Assembly: GCF_040869035.1 (NCBI RefSeq)
Contig: NZ_CP162100.1
Coordinates: 1,302,001 to 1,366,000 of the forward strand
Direction of reading: 5' to 3'
DNA from: Vibrio sp. NTOU-M3
GTDB lineage: Bacteria > Pseudomonadota > Gammaproteobacteria > Enterobacterales > Vibrionaceae
Length of the DNA stretch: 64,000 nt
The notes below the pieces were generated by a model. It was not told the origin of the DNA and did not search any database. It worked only from the letters and a program-made list of their open reading frames with translations. Both the position numbers and the translations under genes were made by a program. Below are positions 35,546 through 45,085 of the stretch, piece by piece; position 1 is the stretch's first letter; each line of letters opens with the position of its first letter.

Positions 35546-37245
35546 TGAACAATAAAATTCTACAAGTTAAAGACCTGAATGTGAGCTTCCCGACCAGTAC
35601 GGAGCATTTCCACGCGGTAAAAGGGGTGAGTTTTGATCTTTTCCGTGGTGAAACCCTCTCTGTCATTGGTGAGTCAGGGTCAGGTAAGTCGGTAACGTCT
35701 TCAGCGATCATGCAGCTTCTTGAGAAACCGGGCCGCATTGATTCAGGCGAGATCCTATATCAAGATGAAACAGGACAAATTGTCGATATTGCGCAAATTG
35801 ACCCGCGTAGTCAGGAAATGCGTTCAATCCGTTGCTTTAACATTTCACTGGTTTCTCAGGAGCCAATGGCGGCTTTGAGCCCAGTGCATACGGTTGGAGA
35901 CCAAATTAAAGAAGTACTGTGTTTGGTGGATCCTGACATCACTAAGGATGGCGCTCATCAGCGTGCTGTGGAGTTATTGCATCAGGTACAGATGCCAGAG
36001 CCAGAAAGTTTAATCAATAAATATTCGTTTGAACTTTCGGGAGGCCAGCGTCAACGAGTTGTGATTGCCATGGCGATCGCTTCCAATCCCGATATTCTAA
36101 TTGCTGACGAGCCAACAACAGCACTCGATGTGACAACTCAAGCTGAGATTTTAGATCTGTTTGCTGCGTTGCAACGTCAATGCGGAATGGCGATTCTGTT
36201 TATTACCCATGACTTAGGTGTGGTTGCACAAATCTCTGATCGCGTTGCTGTGATGGAGAAGGGCGTGCTGGTGGAATGTGGCGATGTACGTCAGATATTT
36301 GAAGCACCTAAACATCCATACACACGTAAGCTTATGGAAGCGACGCGTGCGTTAGAAAAACCATCAAAAGTGAAAGTGCCATTTGAGTTGGAAAAACAAG
36401 GTGCAGTGCGTCCAATTCTTAACTTACAAGGCGTTACTAAGGTTTTTGAAAAACCGGCAAAAATGTTCCAGAAAAAGCAGTTTATGACGGCTGTAGATAA
36501 CGCCAATCTTGTGCTGTACCCAGGGGAATCTTTGGGTATTGTGGGCGAGTCGGGTTCAGGTAAAAGTACACTGGGTCGTGCGATTCTAGGTATGTCTCCT
36601 GCGTCAGAAGGCTCGATCCAATATATGGACAAGCAATCTGGTATTGAGTTGGAGCTTTCTGATTACAAACGTCAAAAACGCGATCCGCTGTTTGCTGATT
36701 TACGTTTGATATTTCAAGACCCGTGGTCATCACTCAACCCACGAATGACGGTGTTTGATATTATCGAAGAGCCACTCACCAAACTTCGTACTGAAATGAG
36801 TGCCAAAGAGCGCGAAGATCGCGTGCGTAATATCATGAAGTGGGTTGGATTGCCGCCTGAGTTTTCAAGTCGTTATCCTCACGCCTTCTCGGGAGGACAA
36901 CGCCAGCGTATCGTTATTGCACGTGCTTTGGTCACCATTCCTAAGGTAGTGATTGCGGACGAAGCGACAGCAGCGCTGGATGTATCGTTACGCTCTCAGG
37001 TGTTGGATTTGTTGATTGAGTTCCAAAACACTTATGGAACATCCTTTATTTTGATCACACATGACATTGCAACTGTGAAGTACTTCTGTGACCGAGTGTT
37101 AGTGCTTCAGCATGGTCATATTGTTGAACAAGGTGATGTGGAACAGGTTATCTATCAGCCTCAGCAAGAGTACACCAAAGAGTTGATCTCAGCCGTACCG
37201 GTAGCGGAATTGCCCCCGGAGGACGCAATAAAAAAGATTGCATAG
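35545..37245 (+). CDS. Fused double ATPase of the ABC importer
   Basis: A 566-residue protein containing two ABC domains, equivalent to DppD and DppF joined. First domain: Walker A GESGSGKS at 42-49, signature LSGGQRQRVVIAM, Walker B ILIADEPTTALD. Second domain: Walker A GESGSGKS at 334-341, signature FSGGQRQRIVIAR, Walker B VVIADEATAALD (Ala in place of the usual Pro). Both keep the D-loop and the switch His (LFITHDLGV, ILITHDIAT), so both look active. Last gene of its operon, with its own terminator. Confidence 0.95.
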   Translation: MNNKILQVKDLNVSFPTSTEHFHAVKGVSFDLFRGETLSVIGESGSGKSVTSSAIMQLLEKPGRIDSGEILYQDETGQIVDIAQIDPRSQEMRSIRCFNISLVSQEPMAALSPVHTVGDQIKEVLCLVDPDITKDGAHQRAVELLHQVQMPEPESLINKYSFELSGGQRQRVVIAMAIASNPDILIADEPTTALDVTTQAEILDLFAALQRQCGMAILFITHDLGVVAQISDRVAVMEKGVLVECGDVRQIFEAPKHPYTRKLMEATRALEKPSKVKVPFELEKQGAVRPILNLQGVTKVFEKPAKMFQKKQFMTAVDNANLVLYPGESLGIVGESGSGKSTLGRAILGMSPASEGSIQYMDKQSGIELELSDYKRQKRDPLFADLRLIFQDPWSSLNPRMTVFDIIEEPLTKLRTEMSAKEREDRVRNIMKWVGLPPEFSSRYPHAFSGGQRQRIVIARALVTIPKVVIADEATAALDVSLRSQVLDLLIEFQNTYGTSFILITHDIATVKYFCDRVLVLQHGHIVEQGDVEQVIYQPQQEYTKELISAVPVAELPPEDAIKKIA

Positions 37246-37274
37246 CGCCATAATATTTGGGGCGAATGACAACA

Positions 37275-37303
37275 CAAGCCTCCTATTTAATAGGAGGCTT
37301 ATT
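37275..37303 (+). terminator. Terminator after the ATPase gene
   Basis: AAGCCTCCTA / TAGGAGGCTT stem followed by ATTTTATT. Confidence 0.88.
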
Positions 37304-37770
37304 TTATTCAATAAAAATGTGACGATGTATTTGAGAATAAATCTCATATATTTCCGGTAATTATCATTTCTAGTTCTTTAGTTTTAGTATTTGTTAATGC
37401 TTGCAAATTAAACAGAATAGCGTCTAAAGTATTCTTATTTTTAATCGAAAATTAATAGCGTATTAAGTATCTTACAATCGAATGGCGTGCTGATTGTGAA
37501 AGTCAAACAGTAAATTCCTTTTCTCTCAAAGTTTTAAATATTCAACTGGTTGTAATCACACCACTCACTATTTATGAGATGGCGAACGAAAAAAATGAAT
37601 ATTACCTCTTTTTTTTTGTAGAACATTATTTTAAATTGTATGAAATATATGCTGACAGAAATTTCGGGCACGGTTTGGAATAATAAGCGCATAATATTTT
37701 TTTATGTGCTTTAGTCGAGTCAAACACAACAACACCAAACCGTGCTGCAATATGATATAGGTAAATAATA
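37304..37770. other. Long AT-rich upstream region of kdgR
   Basis: About 470 bases with no convincing gene or RNA. AT-rich, with a run of T near 37610. I searched it by eye for the 15-bp KdgR-like element and found none, so there is no sign of KdgR autoregulation. It is likely to hold the kdgR promoter and a long leader. Confidence 0.5.
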
Positions 37771-38556
37771 ATGACTAACGGGAAACAACCTGAATCCGTC
37801 TCTTCTGTACTTAAAACATTTGGAATCTTACAAGCCCTTAGTACTCAAAAAGACATTGGTATTAGTGAACTGGCTCAGCGCCTGATGATGTCAAAGAGTA
37901 CGGTTTATCGCTTTTTGCAGACCATGAAAACTCTAGGCTACGTTGCTCAGGAAGGGGAAAGTGAAAACTACTCCTTAACACTGAAGCTATTTGAACTAGG
38001 TTCTACTGCCTTAGAGTACGTTGATTTGGTTGACCTTGCTGACATCGAAATGCGCCGTATTTCTGATCTAACAATGGAAGCATTGCACTTAGGCGCGCTG
38101 GATGGCGACCACATCATTTATATCCACAAAATTGACTCCAAGTACAACTTACGCATGCAGTCGCGTGTAGGCCGTCGTAACCCGCTTTATTCAACTGCGA
38201 TTGGTAAAGTGTTGCTGGCTGAGCGTGAAGAAGAGGAAGTAAAACGTATTCTTGAAGATGTGGAGTTTACTAAATCAACAGAGCGTACGCATGAGACGGT
38301 AGCGTCACTTATCGATGAGTTAGTCACTGTTCGTGAAGCGGGCTATGGTGAAGATAACGAAGAGCAAGAAGTTGGTCTGAGATGCTTAGCAGTACCGGTT
38401 TATGATCGCTTTAATAACGTGGTGGCGGGTATGAGTGTGTCTCTGCCGACCATTCGCTTTACAGAAGAGAAGAAAACAGAGTACATTGCGGAACTGCACG
38501 CGGCGGCGGCAAGAATCTCAGCCAAGCTGGGTTGCAAGGCATACCCACACGGTTAA
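37771..38556 (+). CDS. kdgR: KdgR-type IclR-family repressor
   Basis: A 261-residue regulator that closely follows E. coli and Dickeya KdgR. The N-terminal winged helix-turn-helix is SSVLKTFGILQALSTQKDIG with the recognition-helix stretch MMSKSTVYRFLQTMKTLGYV. The IclR effector domain carries HLGALDGDHIIYIHKIDS, GRRNPLYSTAIGKVLLA and GYGEDNEEQEVGLRCLAVPV. KdgR is released from DNA by KDG, an intermediate of the pathway encoded here. The multiple operator-like boxes in the locus fit its known site. It sits between the importer operon and the porin gene. Confidence 0.94.
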   Translation: MTNGKQPESVSSVLKTFGILQALSTQKDIGISELAQRLMMSKSTVYRFLQTMKTLGYVAQEGESENYSLTLKLFELGSTALEYVDLVDLADIEMRRISDLTMEALHLGALDGDHIIYIHKIDSKYNLRMQSRVGRRNPLYSTAIGKVLLAEREEEEVKRILEDVEFTKSTERTHETVASLIDELVTVREAGYGEDNEEQEVGLRCLAVPVYDRFNNVVAGMSVSLPTIRFTEEKKTEYIAELHAAAARISAKLGCKAYPHG

Positions 38557-38579
38557 TGATTCACGATCGAATGAACATA

Positions 38580-38608
38580 AAAACCTGCTGATATCAGCAG
38601 GTTTTTTT
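38580..38608 (+). terminator. Terminator after kdgR
   Basis: AAACCTGCTGAT / ATCAGCAGGTTTTTTT stem-loop, 23 bases past the stop. Confidence 0.93.
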
Positions 38609-38667
38609 ATGACTGCGCATCATGGATAGTAGATATTGAGCAGTATTCACTTTATCTCTAACTGATA

Positions 38668-38700
38668 CAAAAAAGCCCGGCTGATGAAGCCGGGCAAAAA
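38668..38700 (-). terminator. Terminator after the porin gene
   Basis: GCCCGGCTTCATCAGCCGGGC stem-loop on the minus strand with a TTTTTT tail. Confidence 0.9.
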
Positions 38701-38723
38701 TGACAGTATCTAAGATGGCAAGA

Positions 38724-40142
38724 TTATTTTAGCTTAACACTGTATGAAATAAGCAGTTTCAGGTCGTTACGGTCGGCTTTATGAACAATGTCATCACCAC
38801 GGAACTTACCGCGATAGGCGCGAATGTTTAGACCTTCTAGAGAACCGTCAAGGAATTTGTAGCCAACGTTCCAGTCAAAAGAACGCATGGTACCGTTGTA
38901 CTCCTTTTCAGTTTTGCTTGAGCGTACGTTAGTACCGTAGTTACCACCAATACCAGCCGTTAGCTCAGGTAGATCCCAATCAGCAAAGTTATAGTTCAAC
39001 GCAAGTTTAACCGCGCGTGTACCATCAGTGTTGTAATCATCTAGCTGAGATGTTGTTTGCTGGAAGTTACGGTTGTCGGAGTTTGCCCATGGCGTTAAGC
39101 GGAAGTTGTAGTTGAGCTCTTGGCCGTCAGTATCCGTGCTGCTTACGCCTGCAATCCATGTAAAGCCGCCATGTTTCACTTTTGCACCTAGCGCTAAGTA
39201 GCTTTGCGCTTTTGCATCTGTAACGTCGGTAAGAGCGGTTTCTTCAGCCACTGAGCCGTGGTAGAAGGCAGAAAGATCAAGCTTTGCTGCGCCTAGATCA
39301 AAGTTGTACTTACCAAGCGCTTGCCAGTTTTGGCGGTAGTCTTTACCAATGCCGTAACCTAGGTCCACTTGACCGTTATCAAACTTGTAGATTGCACCCA
39401 CAGTTTGGATATGATCGATGATCGTGTTTGTTGTATCAACGCCTGACTTTTGGTTTTGGTGCCATTTTGTTGTCATTGGTAGGAATTCTTTGCGCCAGTC
39501 ATTTTTAAACTGATCTGCAATCGCATAACCGACAACTAGGTCACCAAAGTGAGCTTTTGCTTCAAGGCCACGATACGCATGTGGGTTTAGACCCCAGCTA
39601 GAGCGAATGGTACCAATGTTAATGCGCGTGTAACCACCGCGAAGTGCCAGGCCGATGTCGTCATCACCGAATTTCGCTTTTAGAGCAGCAACAGAAAGGG
39701 CTGCGTAAGATTTCTCACACCCTTTGCCATCGTAAGCTGGGTTGTTTTCACATGAGTGGTCGTAGTACAGGATTTCAGACATACCAGTGGTATTACCCAG
39801 CTGAATATTAGTATTTGCCCAAATATCTAAACCAACGGTGTCTTTGAAGTAGCCTGATTTATAATCCCATGCGAGTTGTAGCGTTTGGTTTTCAATGTTT
39901 GGTTCCCAAACACCGTCAGCGTTTTTCTGTTCACGATCTCGAATGTATAAGAAAGAGTGTAGGTTGGATGTTGAACTGTCATAAAACGCTTGCTTTGCTT
40001 CAGTTGCAAGATCAACTGCGGCCGCACTTTCATTTAATACATCATTAGGATCGGCATTGTTTGCCATCACAGAGCCTGATGCTAACGCAGCCAATACAGA
40101 AGCGCTAATCAGGGACAGATTGGTTCTATGTTTCATATCCAT
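38724..40142 (-). CDS. Outer-membrane porin, OprD/chitoporin-like
   Basis: Precursor of about 472 residues. Signal peptide MKHRTNLSLISASVLAALASGSVMANN, then a beta-barrel with many alternating strands and a C-terminal strand ending SYSVKLK. The region EAKQAFYDSSTSNLHSFLYIRDRE and the barrel FGDLVVGYAIADQFKNDW are of the OprD/chitoporin kind that passes oligosaccharides. Three Met codons lie close together; I choose ATG 40142 because TGGAA is well placed. A KdgR-like box stands upstream, so it is the probable outer-membrane entry for lyase products. No TonB receptor is present in the locus. Confidence 0.85.
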   Translation of the reverse strand: MDMKHRTNLSLISASVLAALASGSVMANNADPNDVLNESAAAVDLATEAKQAFYDSSTSNLHSFLYIRDREQKNADGVWEPNIENQTLQLAWDYKSGYFKDTVGLDIWANTNIQLGNTTGMSEILYYDHSCENNPAYDGKGCEKSYAALSVAALKAKFGDDDIGLALRGGYTRINIGTIRSSWGLNPHAYRGLEAKAHFGDLVVGYAIADQFKNDWRKEFLPMTTKWHQNQKSGVDTTNTIIDHIQTVGAIYKFDNGQVDLGYGIGKDYRQNWQALGKYNFDLGAAKLDLSAFYHGSVAEETALTDVTDAKAQSYLALGAKVKHGGFTWIAGVSSTDTDGQELNYNFRLTPWANSDNRNFQQTTSQLDDYNTDGTRAVKLALNYNFADWDLPELTAGIGGNYGTNVRSSKTEKEYNGTMRSFDWNVGYKFLDGSLEGLNIRAYRGKFRGDDIVHKADRNDLKLLISYSVKLK

Positions 40143-40217
40143 GCATTCCATTTATTGTTAGTAAGGGTGTAATTGATTTGCCGTTCTAATAATATGGATT
40201 TATTTTATAATTTAAAT

Positions 40218-40232
40218 AGAAACGACGTTTTA
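40218..40232. promoter_or_regulatory. KdgR-like operator ahead of the porin
   Basis: AGAAACGACGTTTTA, one mismatch in the first base, 76 bases ahead of the porin start. The 240-base gap holds no gene. Confidence 0.65.
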
Positions 40233-40336
40233 AAAATACAAAACCAGATCTTCATCATAATTAAAAAGATATTGTGATTTGTGTTTATGCAGATGGTTTT
40301 ATAGCTGGTTTCACGATTGGTTTAGAAGGGAAGAAT

Positions 40337-40372
40337 AAAAAAGCGCCTTGATTTCTAAGGCGCTTTTTATTG
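40337..40372 (-). terminator. Terminator after the MATE gene
   Basis: On the minus strand, an AAAAAGCGCCTTAG / CAAGGCGCTTTTTT hairpin, ten bases past the MATE stop. Confidence 0.9.
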
Positions 40373-40381
40373 TTTGAATGA

Positions 40382-41746
40382 TTAAGCTTCGGAGTGTTGA
40401 AGTAAAGGTGAGCTGGGAGCTCTTAGACGTTGCACTAACATAATGAGTAAGAGGATACCTGTTGCTGCCAAACCAACACCAATGCCACCCCAAATACCTG
40501 CTAGCTCATGACGCTCCATGAACCACCACGCTGCGGGGAGGCCAAAACCCCAATAACCAATGGCAGTGATCACGGTTGGGCCAATCACAATCTTCATACC
40601 ACGCAGCAGATTAATCGCGAGTAGCTGCCAAGCATCGACGATAAAAGATAATGCGACCACCCATAACACAGATTCAAGTAATACAGAGGTACTTGCATCT
40701 AAGCCAAAAAATAGTGCGATGTACTCTGGCCACAACATAAAAGCGCCAGCAAGTACGATACTAATACCGCTAACTAGCGTAAAACTGCGCATCGCCGTTC
40801 GTTTGATCCCTGCCATATCATTGGCCCCAAAATCTTGCCCGACTAATATTGCTGCTGCCTGAGAGAAGCCAAAGTTAATGTTCCAGGTAAAGCTAAGGCA
40901 TTGTAAGAGTATTTGGTGTAGAGCTAATGCGGTGATGCTGATGGCTCCAGCCATCAAAGTTCCACCATAAATCAGTCCGTGTTCCAACAATGCAGCCAAT
41001 GCAATGGGAAAGCCCATTGCAAGTAATGGGTTCATGAGTGACAACGAGTACTCATCAAGCTGTAACCATGGTGCAAACTTTTGATATTCAGGACGGCGGA
41101 AGATCCATATACCATAACCGATTGTCACCAGTAGCGTAGCCAGAGCAGTGCCAGCCCCAAGGCCTGTTAACCCAAATCCCATGTTGAAGGCTAAAACGTA
41201 GCTTAAAGGTACGTTAAGAAAGATGGTTATCGCAGACATGATCATGATTGATCTTACATCGCCCAACACGCTGGTTAATCCGCGCAAGACCAACATGAGC
41301 AGAGCAGGGAGCATGGTCCATTTCAACGCATCGACATATTGCATGGCAAGTGTGATGACTTCGTCAGGCTGATGGGCCAGTTTGAGTAACTGAGGTGCAA
41401 ATTCAAACCCGAATGTGAGAACCACTGTCAGCGCTACAGAAAGTAATATGGCTCCTTTTACTGCCAACCGTATTTGCTGGTTGCCGTATTCAGGACGTGA
41501 CAACCGTTGCCCGTAAGCAATCGCAATTAAGTTTGCAACACAACCAACAGTGCTTCCTGCGATGATGAAGACAAAAGAGTAAATCGAGGCGCCTAAACCA
41601 CCAGCAGCAAGATCTGCGACACTAAGGCGAGACATCATCCACACATCGGTGAGAACAAGTGCCATAGCGATTAACTGTGACATGATCAGTGGAAATGCCA
41701 GTGATAAGATTTTCTTCATAGCAGCCTCATAAGAATTATTCGGCAA
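40382..41746 (-). CDS. MATE-family multidrug/Na+ antiporter
   Basis: Inner-membrane exporter of 454 residues with twelve hydrophobic segments in two related halves (LAFPLIMSQLIAMALVLTDVWMMSRLSVADLAAGGLGASI; MGFPIALAALLEHGLIYGGTLMAGAIS). This is the NorM-type layout. It is divergent from a LysR gene 74 bases away, which may control it. No KdgR box is visible, so it marks the right edge of the catabolic locus. Confidence 0.93.
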   Translation of the reverse strand: MPNNSYEAAMKKILSLAFPLIMSQLIAMALVLTDVWMMSRLSVADLAAGGLGASIYSFVFIIAGSTVGCVANLIAIAYGQRLSRPEYGNQQIRLAVKGAILLSVALTVVLTFGFEFAPQLLKLAHQPDEVITLAMQYVDALKWTMLPALLMLVLRGLTSVLGDVRSIMIMSAITIFLNVPLSYVLAFNMGFGLTGLGAGTALATLLVTIGYGIWIFRRPEYQKFAPWLQLDEYSLSLMNPLLAMGFPIALAALLEHGLIYGGTLMAGAISITALALHQILLQCLSFTWNINFGFSQAAAILVGQDFGANDMAGIKRTAMRSFTLVSGISIVLAGAFMLWPEYIALFFGLDASTSVLLESVLWVVALSFIVDAWQLLAINLLRGMKIVIGPTVITAIGYWGFGLPAAWWFMERHELAGIWGGIGVGLAATGILLLIMLVQRLRAPSSPLLQHSEA

Positions 41747-41820
41747 CGTTAAGGGGTATTGCTCTGGTGTTCAATTGACTTTTATGCCAATCTGGCATTC
41801 CTTAAACTCATGTGAATTAA

Positions 41821-42774
41821 ATGATGGCACCTTACTCAAATCTTCCTTACTCTCACAATGCGTTGAAAGTGTTTGAAGCAGTTGCACGCAAGATGAGCTT
41901 TACCTTCGCCGCTGATGAACTCAATGTTACGCAAAGTGCCGTTAGCCGTCAGGTAAAGCAGTTGGAGGATGAGCTCAAGACATCTCTAGTGGTACGAAAA
42001 CATCGGGCTATTGAGCTGACAGAGGAAGGATTAGCTCTTTTCCATGCGCTACAAAAAAATTATCAGTCACTCGATGCTCTCATTGAATCTTGGCGTGGTC
42101 CTAAGAGCAAAAGAATAGTGATTAAGGCTGCGTTGAGTTATGCCACTCGAGCGTTATTACCCAAAGTTCATTTGTTGAATGAACGTTACCCAGACTATGA
42201 AATTGCCATTGTGCCTACGTTTGATGAAGAAGAAAGTGTCAACAGCCCCGATTACGATTTGCTGATTTTTACCACTCGGTTAAAGGAACGCTATAAAAAC
42301 AAGCCTGACATTACCTTTATGCGTGAAGAGTACATGGCACCCGTTGGGGCAGAGAAGCTCTTAGGGAATGATACTTCATTAGAGGCCATTCTGAATAAAC
42401 CCAGAGTTCATTCTTCGCTTGATCACCATGATTGGAATGTATGGCTTAAAACCGCAAAACATTCTTCTACTAAAGCAAACCGAAATACCAGTTTTTACAG
42501 CTTAGAATTAGCCCTGAGTGCGTGTTTGTCAGGGCAAGGAGTGACTGTGACGGACTTATTATTGATCTTACCCGAGCTGAAGCGAGAGTATTTACAATGC
42601 CCAAAAGCGGTAGAAATACAACACAGTGACTGGCGTTACTACTGTCATGCACGTACTCAAAGTGATGTCATCGAAGATATTCGATTGTGGTTGGAAGAGC
42701 AGACAAAACAAGAGTTAGCGGTATTGAAGCAACTCGCCAATCAAAATGGTTGGCGAGGCGTAATAGATGTTTAA
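41821..42774 (+). CDS. LysR-family regulator, GcvA-like
   Basis: A 317-residue transcription factor. Winged HTH at residues 10-70 (ALKVFEAVARKMSFTFAADELNVTQSAVSRQVKQLEDEL), followed by a substrate-binding domain with a GcvA-like opening (KRIVIKAALSYATRALLPKVHLLNERYPDYEI). Two ATG codons are in tandem at the start. It is divergent from the MATE pump and therefore a candidate regulator of it. The effector is unknown. Confidence 0.93.
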   Translation: MMAPYSNLPYSHNALKVFEAVARKMSFTFAADELNVTQSAVSRQVKQLEDELKTSLVVRKHRAIELTEEGLALFHALQKNYQSLDALIESWRGPKSKRIVIKAALSYATRALLPKVHLLNERYPDYEIAIVPTFDEEESVNSPDYDLLIFTTRLKERYKNKPDITFMREEYMAPVGAEKLLGNDTSLEAILNKPRVHSSLDHHDWNVWLKTAKHSSTKANRNTSFYSLELALSACLSGQGVTVTDLLLILPELKREYLQCPKAVEIQHSDWRYYCHARTQSDVIEDIRLWLEEQTKQELAVLKQLANQNGWRGVIDV

Positions 42775-42805
42775 CTAAGCCAATTATTGCTTCATTTTTT
42801 AACGA

Positions 42806-44179
42806 TTATGGTGCAGCACGCAATACAAAACGCTGGCGGTATTGTGTCTTACTCGCCGAGGTTTGTAGGTAGCTGTGGTGAAGCATTAAAATCGATTGAA
42901 CAATCCGGCTGCCAATGCCCAGTGACCCACTTGGAGCATCCTGCCAAACTGGGTTGGTCAGTTCGAATTCGATGTTGTCTTTGTCTTTCAAACTGACCCT
43001 TAACGTAACAATCGACTCCGTTGGGCTATGCCGCAGTGCGTTTTCAAGTAAGTTGTGTAGTGCACGTTCAAGCAACATGCGATCGCCTATGGTGATCAAC
43101 CCAGTATCTATTTTTGTATCTAGTGTGAGGTTTCTGCGGCGAAACTGGCCTTCAAACGTTTCTTGAACATCGTGCAATACATGGCAAAGATCAACTCTTT
43201 CATAACGATATGACAGAGATTTTGTTGGTCGTTTTGCCGATTGGAGCAGCTGATTTAAATGTGCAGAGAGCTTTTCACTGTTTCTGTAAGCCACTTCGAT
43301 CAGCGGATCGGGCGTATCTTGCTGTAGCCGCCACGTTTCAAGGTAACCAAGAATACTAGAAAGCGGTGTTTTTAGATCATGGCTCAGTTGCAACAAGGAT
43401 TCTGTTTGTTGATTGCTTTGGTATTCTGCCTGCAGAAACTGTTGTTGGATGTGTTTTGCCATCAGGTGATATTGATGAGCGATGGGTACCAGCTCCGGTA
43501 CCTGCCGTGTGAAATCGGGTGATAGGCGAAAGTCTTGATCCGCTTGCTGCTGCAATTTACGTGTTACGCGTTCTATTGGACGTAATAAGTTACGTTGTAC
43601 TAACCAATAAACCGTGCCCGCAAAGCCAATGATTGAGACCAAAAACAGTATGATGAGTGCAACATACGGCGTATCAACTTCCGCTTGTAAAATGGCGTTG
43701 TGCTTGCTGCTGCCAATGACAACATACAAATAACCAATCACAGAACCGAACTCTTCGATAGCAGCGACGGAAAAGACTTTTTGTTCACCGGGATTGCGGG
43801 GGTCGTCTCCCAGTATCGGGAAAGGGTCATCTAATAGGAAACGTCGAATAGGAATCAGATCTACGCTTGGACTCAGGACGGCATCTTCAGGGGCAGCGTG
43901 AGTGGTGATTTTACCTTGAGCATCCAAAAAATAGATCTCAAAGTCTGGGCCAATCAACATCAGAGTGTGGAAGATAGACTTTAAGGCGTCAGGGTTGTAG
44001 TTAGTGCCAATCATTAACGTATTATCGTCACGCATATGAATGGCAAGTTCTTTGTGTAGGCTCTGCTGAGCGCGCTGCTCAATGGTTTCTTTTTGCCAGT
44101 TATAAGTCATGGCGATCAACACCGATGATAGGCAAAACCATAAGCAGGTAAAAACAAATAAACGTGTCTTAAAACTCAT
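42806..44179 (-). CDS. Sensor histidine kinase
   Basis: An inner-membrane two-component sensor. I start it at ATG 44179 (MSFKTRLFVFTCLWFCLSS, about 457 residues), four bases after the regulator's stop; the open frame runs further up inside the regulator gene. Two membrane helices (near 5-25 and 160-185) flank a periplasmic sensor. HAMP follows, then the phospho-acceptor H267 in LLQLSHDLKTPLSSILGYLE. The ATPase domain has ENALRHS and GSLGIGSRIVQSI. Its G-boxes are short compared with textbook kinases. Confidence 0.9.
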   Translation of the reverse strand: MSFKTRLFVFTCLWFCLSSVLIAMTYNWQKETIEQRAQQSLHKELAIHMRDDNTLMIGTNYNPDALKSIFHTLMLIGPDFEIYFLDAQGKITTHAAPEDAVLSPSVDLIPIRRFLLDDPFPILGDDPRNPGEQKVFSVAAIEEFGSVIGYLYVVIGSSKHNAILQAEVDTPYVALIILFLVSIIGFAGTVYWLVQRNLLRPIERVTRKLQQQADQDFRLSPDFTRQVPELVPIAHQYHLMAKHIQQQFLQAEYQSNQQTESLLQLSHDLKTPLSSILGYLETWRLQQDTPDPLIEVAYRNSEKLSAHLNQLLQSAKRPTKSLSYRYERVDLCHVLHDVQETFEGQFRRRNLTLDTKIDTGLITIGDRMLLERALHNLLENALRHSPTESIVTLRVSLKDKDNIEFELTNPVWQDAPSGSLGIGSRIVQSILMLHHSYLQTSASKTQYRQRFVLRAAP

Positions 44180-44183
44180 CTTT

Positions 44184-44909
44184 TTATGCTGGCTGGAACT
44201 TGTAGCCAACGCCCCATACGGTTTGAATATAATGATGCTCAATCGTTGAGCTTTTTAGCTTGTTTCTCAGCCGATTCACTGTGCTACACACAGTATGGTG
44301 ATAGCCTGAGTGGTCTGTTTGCCAAACATGGCTTAATAGTTCATCTTTGCTATAAACTCGACCGGGCCGTTTCGCCATGAAATGGAGCAAGGCAAATTCG
44401 TTGGCGGTAAGGTGAACGGATTGGTTGTCTAACGCTACATGATGATGTGTTGGGTCAATACTGAGTGTTCCAAACAACAGTTGCGAGTCGGAAGTTGGCT
44501 TGGTTTTAGCCAGATCACGACTTTGGATGCGCCTTAACACGTTACGCACTCGGGCCTGAAATTCTAAAACGCTAAAGGGTTTGGTGATGTAATCATCCAC
44601 GCCAGCCTCCAGTCCATCCACTTTATCGATTTCACTGTCTCGTGCTGTCAGCATTAAAACCGGTGTCCAGTCATTCCTATCTCTTAAGTAATGGCAGATG
44701 TCGATACCGTCGCCATCTGGTAAGCCTCTATCAAGCACAAGTAAATCGAACTTTTCCTGTTCGTAACTGGCAATTGCATGCTTGAGGTGTTCTTTACGCG
44801 TCACCGTGTGACCCTGAAACTTTAAATGCAACTGCATCAATTCGGCTAAATCGTCGTCATCTTCAACTAACAATATGTGGGCGGCAGTCAATGCGTTGGT
44901 TTGCTGCAT
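44184..44909 (-). CDS. OmpR-family response regulator
   Basis: A 241-residue DNA-binding regulator. The receiver domain has the acidic pair VEDDDD, phospho-acceptor D60 in LLVLDRGLPDGDG, and conserved Lys in YITKPFSV. The C-terminal winged helix ends in the usual HTVCSTVNRLRNKLK...VWGVGYKF. First gene of the two-component operon. Spondin_N genes lie 176 bases downstream in transcription on the same strand side, but upstream of this gene's start in order, so a regulatory link is only a guess. Confidence 0.94.
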   Translation of the reverse strand: MQQTNALTAAHILLVEDDDDLAELMQLHLKFQGHTVTRKEHLKHAIASYEQEKFDLLVLDRGLPDGDGIDICHYLRDRNDWTPVLMLTARDSEIDKVDGLEAGVDDYITKPFSVLEFQARVRNVLRRIQSRDLAKTKPTSDSQLLFGTLSIDPTHHHVALDNQSVHLTANEFALLHFMAKRPGRVYSKDELLSHVWQTDHSGYHHTVCSTVNRLRNKLKSSTIEHHYIQTVWGVGYKFQPA

Positions 44910-45085
44910 GAATCTATTCCTTTTGAGGATGCATCAACCAATCGACCGGACATAAAGCCAGTTTCTTTCACTCCTCTTTGAGAATAGAGAAGCAAGGGTA
45001 TTAAGAAAAAAGTAGATCACCAACCTCAATATCACGGACAGATAAAGAGCGAGAGGGCCTGGCCAGTGATCTACAAACTTAAAGC

